From JBGTLU01 sp041743935 (GTDB taxonomy: Bacteria; Bacteroidota; Bacteroidia; Sphingobacteriales; Sphingobacteriaceae), in assembly GCA_041743935.1 (NCBI GenBank), contig JBGTLU010000042.1:1-26571 (forward strand): a stretch of 26,571 nt of DNA. Reading direction: 5' to 3'. This document shows, piece after piece, positions 23,437 through 26,571 of this stretch; the stretch's first letter is position 1; the number at the start of each line of letters is the position of its first letter. Below the pieces are notes generated by a model that was not told the DNA's origin, did not search any database, and saw only the letters and a list, made by a program, of their open reading frames with translations. Made by a program: the position numbers and the translations under genes.

Positions 23437-23444
23437 CAAATGTA
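23437..23444 (-). promoter_or_regulatory. candidate -7 promoter element of the trp leader
   Basis: On the minus strand TACATTTG matches TAnnTTTG exactly, 7 bases before the GTG of the leader ORF. A -33 TTTG was not found; the region would lie at the very end of the preceding gene. Confidence 0.5.
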
Positions 23445-23466
23445 CTAATGACGATTAAAATTCCTA

Positions 23467-23853
23467 TTAATTACTGCCTTCTAATTTCTTTCTTTCTTTT
23501 CGCTTGTCGATAAAACCAGCTACATAAAAACCAGTGGCCGTTAAGCAAGCCAAACTCATTATTGAGAATACTTTTACACGGCGTTCACCAGTTTCTTTAT
23601 CCGGAAAATCCATGGATTTTATTGCTTGAAAACCGGTAAATAAGCCAAACACTAAAGTTAAAACAACCACAACATGTGCTATGATTTTGTTTCCGCTTTT
23701 CACTCCTGGTGTCATAATCAATAATAAAAACCCAAAAATGCCGGGTGCTATAAGTGCAGATACTGGACGTTTATCATTTGATAAATAAGCATAAACTCCG
23801 GCTAAAATCACTACAAGAGCAGTAATAATATTTACTAAATGTGGTTTTTTCAT
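23467..23853 (-). CDS. small multi-pass membrane protein
   Basis: The 128-residue protein has about four predicted membrane helices, at about 6-25 (VNIITALVVILAGVYAYL), 32-49 (SALIAPGIFGFLLLIM), 57-77 (KIIAHVVVVLTLVFGLFTGF) and 94-113 (VFSIMSLACLTATGFYVAGF), then a basic tail (KRKERKKLEG). The layout recalls the TMEM14 type, but I cannot support that name. It starts 1 base after the stop of the lipoprotein gene upstream, so the two form an operon. Confidence 0.75.
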   Translation of the reverse strand: MKKPHLVNIITALVVILAGVYAYLSNDKRPVSALIAPGIFGFLLLIMTPGVKSGNKIIAHVVVVLTLVFGLFTGFQAIKSMDFPDKETGERRVKVFSIMSLACLTATGFYVAGFIDKRKERKKLEGSN

Positions 23854-23854
23854 G

Positions 23855-24949
23855 TTATTTTCTGATGTCTAAATATAATGCTTCAGGTGAGTTTATAGTT
23901 GACTTTTGAATCAATGGAGATACATTTCCATTCATATCTAAAGTAAACACTAATATTTTTTTATTTGCTTTTTCAGCCACAATTACTCGTTCTTTTCCTG
24001 CTCTATCATCTATTGCAACATCAACAGGATTACCAAGTAAAGTGTTTGCACCTGCTATGGTTCGGGTAGGAGTTATGTTACCACCAGTATTTAAAAAGAT
24101 ATTGGCATTTTCAATGATAAAGATAGCGCCGTCTTTGTTAAAGTTAGGATCACCACCAGCGGCAGAGCCAATTTCTGTAACAACTAATATATCTCTTGAA
24201 GAGGAATAGGTCATGCCATGTAAACGACGAGCAAATGGGAATTTTACAACGGTATTAGCGGCAGGCATGATTTGAGAACCTTGTGTTCCGCTTTTTGCGG
24301 TTTGCTCAATGTTATTAAATACTTGTACTTCTACCGGGCCATCACCTTCTCCTACTTGCGGATTTACAGCTACCGGTTTATCTATTAGTACTAATAATCG
24401 GTTTGCAGGTGCATCTAAATGAATAGACCAAGGTTGTGCATTTAATTTTATTTTTTTGAACGGTGTAACCGTACCAGTAGCGCCACTTGCATTGTTAAAA
24501 ACAGATATCATACTATCTGTATTGCTTGCTACGTACAGAAAATCATTTTTAGCATCGTAGGCAATTTCACGAGCACTGTTCATTTCAGGGCTAGTAAATT
24601 CCGATAGTCTAAATCCGTTTATGCTTAATTTAATAATGCTTTTTGTTTGGCGACTCACCTGAAAGGTAGTTCCAGAAATGGAGGTTTCATCAAAAAAAAC
24701 ACCGTTGCCATCTACTGCTTTGGTTTTGTACATGATAAAATTAGGAAGCACAACTCCATCGGCAGGGCTTACATAACCAAGATTTCTTCCTGCTGGGTCA
24801 TTATCAGCAAATGAAACAAACAAACGTGTTTCAAATGGCCCTAATGCGTCTTTTTGTGATTCTGTACAGGCGTAAAACACAAAAGAAGCTAGAATAATTA
24901 ATAATGCAATTTTAATTTTAGAGTAATGGGTTGAGCCGTCAATTTTCAT
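23855..24949 (-). CDS. beta-propeller-like secreted lipoprotein
   Basis: The 364-residue protein has a lipoprotein signal ending at Cys28 (VFYAC). The mature part consists of repeated segments of the kind EIAYDAKNDFLYVASNTDS, WSIHLDAPANRLLVLIDKP, GMTYSSSRDILVVTEIGSA and DVAIDDRAGKERVIVAEKAN, about 45-60 residues apart. This is typical of NHL/SMP-30-like six-bladed propellers. No metal-binding or catalytic signature was seen. It is the first gene of a two-gene operon with the small membrane protein, transcribed away from the amidohydrolase at 25090. The function is unknown; a ligand-binding or scaffold role at the cell surface is an inference. Confidence 0.85.
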   Translation of the reverse strand: MKIDGSTHYSKIKIALLIILASFVFYACTESQKDALGPFETRLFVSFADNDPAGRNLGYVSPADGVVLPNFIMYKTKAVDGNGVFFDETSISGTTFQVSRQTKSIIKLSINGFRLSEFTSPEMNSAREIAYDAKNDFLYVASNTDSMISVFNNASGATGTVTPFKKIKLNAQPWSIHLDAPANRLLVLIDKPVAVNPQVGEGDGPVEVQVFNNIEQTAKSGTQGSQIMPAANTVVKFPFARRLHGMTYSSSRDILVVTEIGSAAGGDPNFNKDGAIFIIENANIFLNTGGNITPTRTIAGANTLLGNPVDVAIDDRAGKERVIVAEKANKKILVFTLDMNGNVSPLIQKSTINSPEALYLDIRK

Positions 24950-24969
24950 AATTTTTTAGTTGAGCTGGG

Positions 24970-24977
24970 CAAATTTA
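24970..24977 (-). promoter_or_regulatory. candidate -7 promoter element of the propeller lipoprotein operon
   Basis: TAAATTTG on the minus strand fits TAnnTTTG exactly, 20 bases before the ATG at 24949. No -33 TTTG is clear. The remaining divergent interval up to 25089 is AT-rich with no further motif noted. Confidence 0.5.
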
Positions 24978-25089
24978 AAGAAAAAAATGTTGCTTTAATT
25001 TATTTCTTTTGATTAATCTGTAACAACAATTTTGCAACACTAAATTTAGAACAGACTTAACTTAGCCAAAACACAAAATAACCAACTAA

Positions 25090-26571
25090 ATGAAAAAAAT
25101 AGTTTTATTAAGCCTTTCTATACTGTGTTTTATAACAGTAATGGCTCAAGAGACTTTTCCTGTAAATGGAGTACAGGACAAGCGAACAGGTCTTTATGCA
25201 TTTACTAATGCAACCATTGTGGTAGATGCAGATCAAACCATAACCAACGGTACATTATTAATTCGAGGGGATAAGATTGAAGCAGTAGGAGCCAATGTAA
25301 GTATACCTAAAGGTGCAGTTATCGTTGATTTAAAAGGCAAATTTATCTACCCATCTCTTATTGATTCTTACAGTAGTTACGGGATGCCCGAGATTCGTAG
25401 GCCTGGTTTTGATTTTAATCGCGCCCCGCAATATGTTTCAAATAAAAAAGGAGCATTTAATTGGAATGAAGCCATTAAACCCGAATATAAATCCAGAGAT
25501 AATTTTGCAGTAGATACTAGAAAAGCGGATGACATGCGCAAAATGGGATTTGGATCGGTGTTAACGCACAATGCAGATGGCATTGCAAGAGGATCATCTG
25601 TATTTGCAACCCTAGCAAACGCAACCGAAAATGAAGTGCTAATAAACGATAGAGCTTCGTTTCATTATTCATTTAATAAAGGTTCATCCACACAAGATTA
25701 TCCTCAATCTCTTATGGGTTCTATAGCATTAATCCGACAAACGTTTTATGATGCTCAATGGTATAAAGCTAATGCCGGTAAAGTAGAAGCCAACATCTCT
25801 TTAGATGAATTGAATAAGAATTTAGATATCCCTCAAGTATTCGAAACCTCAGATTGGTTAGACATTTTACGTGCCGATAAGCTGGGAAAAGAATTAGGAA
25901 TCCGATATATTTTTAAAGGTAATGGAGATGAATACAAACGCATTTCTGATATCAAAAAAACAGGGTCTTCAGTAATTATTCCACTGGGTTTTCCTAAAGT
26001 GTTAGATGTTGAAGATCCGAATGATGCCCGTCAGGCTAGTTTAGATCAAATGATGCATTGGGAGCATGCTCCCGGAAATGCTGCTGCTCTAGAAAAAGCA
26101 GGTATTAATTTTACTATTACACCAGCAACCGATGGCCGTGATTTTTGGGCTAATTTACGTTTGGCCATGGATTATGGCTTAACCGAAAAAGCTGCCTTAA
26201 GAGCGTTAACTCAAAACCCTGCTCGTTTATTTAATGTTGCCGATAAAGTGGGCGCATTAAAATCGGGTATGTTGGCTAATTTCATCATTACATCATCCAA
26301 TTTATTCCATAAAGAGAATGTAATATATGAAAATTGGGTGCAAGGCAAGCAGTACATTATTGCTGAGATGAATACCAACGACATTCGTGGAACCTATGAT
26401 TTGGTTATATCCGGAATGTCGCCTATAAAAATGAAGATTACCGGAAATATGAATAATCCGGAAATTAACCTGGAGATGGATACCTTAAAAGCAAAAGCTA
26501 ACGTAGCTCGTCGCGCCGATTTCTTTACCATCTCGTTTGAATTTCCGAAATTGCAAAAAGGAGATATTCGT
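25090..26571 (+). CDS. secreted amidohydrolase-family protein, N-terminal part (truncated by window end)
   Basis: The reading frame is open from ATG 25090 through the window end (494 codons, no stop). A signal peptide is present (residues 1-19, ending VMA before Q). The amidohydrolase composite domain starts at about 36 (YAFTNATIVVDADQTITNGT), with LLIRGDKIEAVGANVSIPKG and then YPSLIDSYSSYG where active members carry PGLIDxHxH; the HxH metal ligands are absent here. Near residues 370-395 (YGLTEKAALRALTQNPARLF) and 400-410 (VGALKSGMLANFII) it has the standard C-terminal amidohydrolase landmarks. From memory, related Bacteroidota proteins are about 1000 residues, with a degenerate N-terminal and a complete C-terminal amidohydrolase domain, so the active half probably lies beyond the window. 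Confidence 0.85.
   Translation, partial: MKKIVLLSLSILCFITVMAQETFPVNGVQDKRTGLYAFTNATIVVDADQTITNGTLLIRGDKIEAVGANVSIPKGAVIVDLKGKFIYPSLIDSYSSYGMPEIRRPGFDFNRAPQYVSNKKGAFNWNEAIKPEYKSRDNFAVDTRKADDMRKMGFGSVLTHNADGIARGSSVFATLANATENEVLINDRASFHYSFNKGSSTQDYPQSLMGSIALIRQTFYDAQWYKANAGKVEANISLDELNKNLDIPQVFETSDWLDILRADKLGKELGIRYIFKGNGDEYKRISDIKKTGSSVIIPLGFPKVLDVEDPNDARQASLDQMMHWEHAPGNAAALEKAGINFTITPATDGRDFWANLRLAMDYGLTEKAALRALTQNPARLFNVADKVGALKSGMLANFIITSSNLFHKENVIYENWVQGKQYIIAEMNTNDIRGTYDLVISGMSPIKMKITGNMNNPEINLEMDTLKAKANVARRADFFTISFEFPKLQKGDIR

Overview
The window reads as a chromosomal segment of a Bacteroidota (Bacteroidetes) bacterium. The evidence is low G+C, promoters of the TAnnTTTG type, almost no Shine-Dalgarno sequences, two large TonB-dependent receptors with N-terminal carboxypeptidase-regulatory-like domains, a DUF4407 protein, secreted proteins with Bacteroidota-style lipoboxes, and a trpE-trpG-trpC block. 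No IS element, phage gene, tRNA, rRNA or CRISPR array was seen.

Layout. 1-4407 (+): dapF, a secreted hypothetical protein and a large SNF2-family helicase. 4408-7134: a Bacteroidota promoter, a TPP riboswitch and the TonB-dependent receptor it controls, which makes that receptor a probable thiamine-compound importer. 7139-10813: an ArsR repressor divergent from an Oar-like TonB-dependent receptor, with a small inverted repeat between them. 10871-11927 (+): a thiamine-pyrophosphokinase-like protein that lacks the catalytic motifs, then a GNAT acetyltransferase. 11921-14430 (-): a DUF4407 membrane protein coupled to a secreted M28 peptidase. 14546-15883 (+): a methyltransferase, a rhodanese and a small membrane protein. 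15884-16195 (-): a TMEM220-like protein. 16245-17156 (+): a prohibitin-like SPFH protein with a strong terminator.

17606-20315 (-) holds two tandem, closely related subtilisin-like lipoproteins, each with a strong terminator hairpin. Non-coding DNA beside them carries a duplicated 78-bp block with identically spaced GTTTCC/GGAAAC elements. 20461-23277 (-) is trpE-trpG-trpC, without trpD. It is preceded by what looks like a classical attenuator: a short leader ORF with two adjacent Trp codons, an anti-terminator strand and an intrinsic terminator directly before trpE. 23467-24949 (-) encodes a small membrane protein and a beta-propeller-like lipoprotein. 25090 to the end (+) is the N-terminal part of a secreted amidohydrolase-family protein without the usual HxH metal motif.

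The most interesting signals are regulatory: the trp attenuator on a trpD-less operon, the TPP-riboswitch receptor, the repeated GTTTCC cassette around the protease pair, and the degenerate thiamine-kinase-like gene close to the thiamine-controlled receptor. No wholly new multi-gene system is evident.
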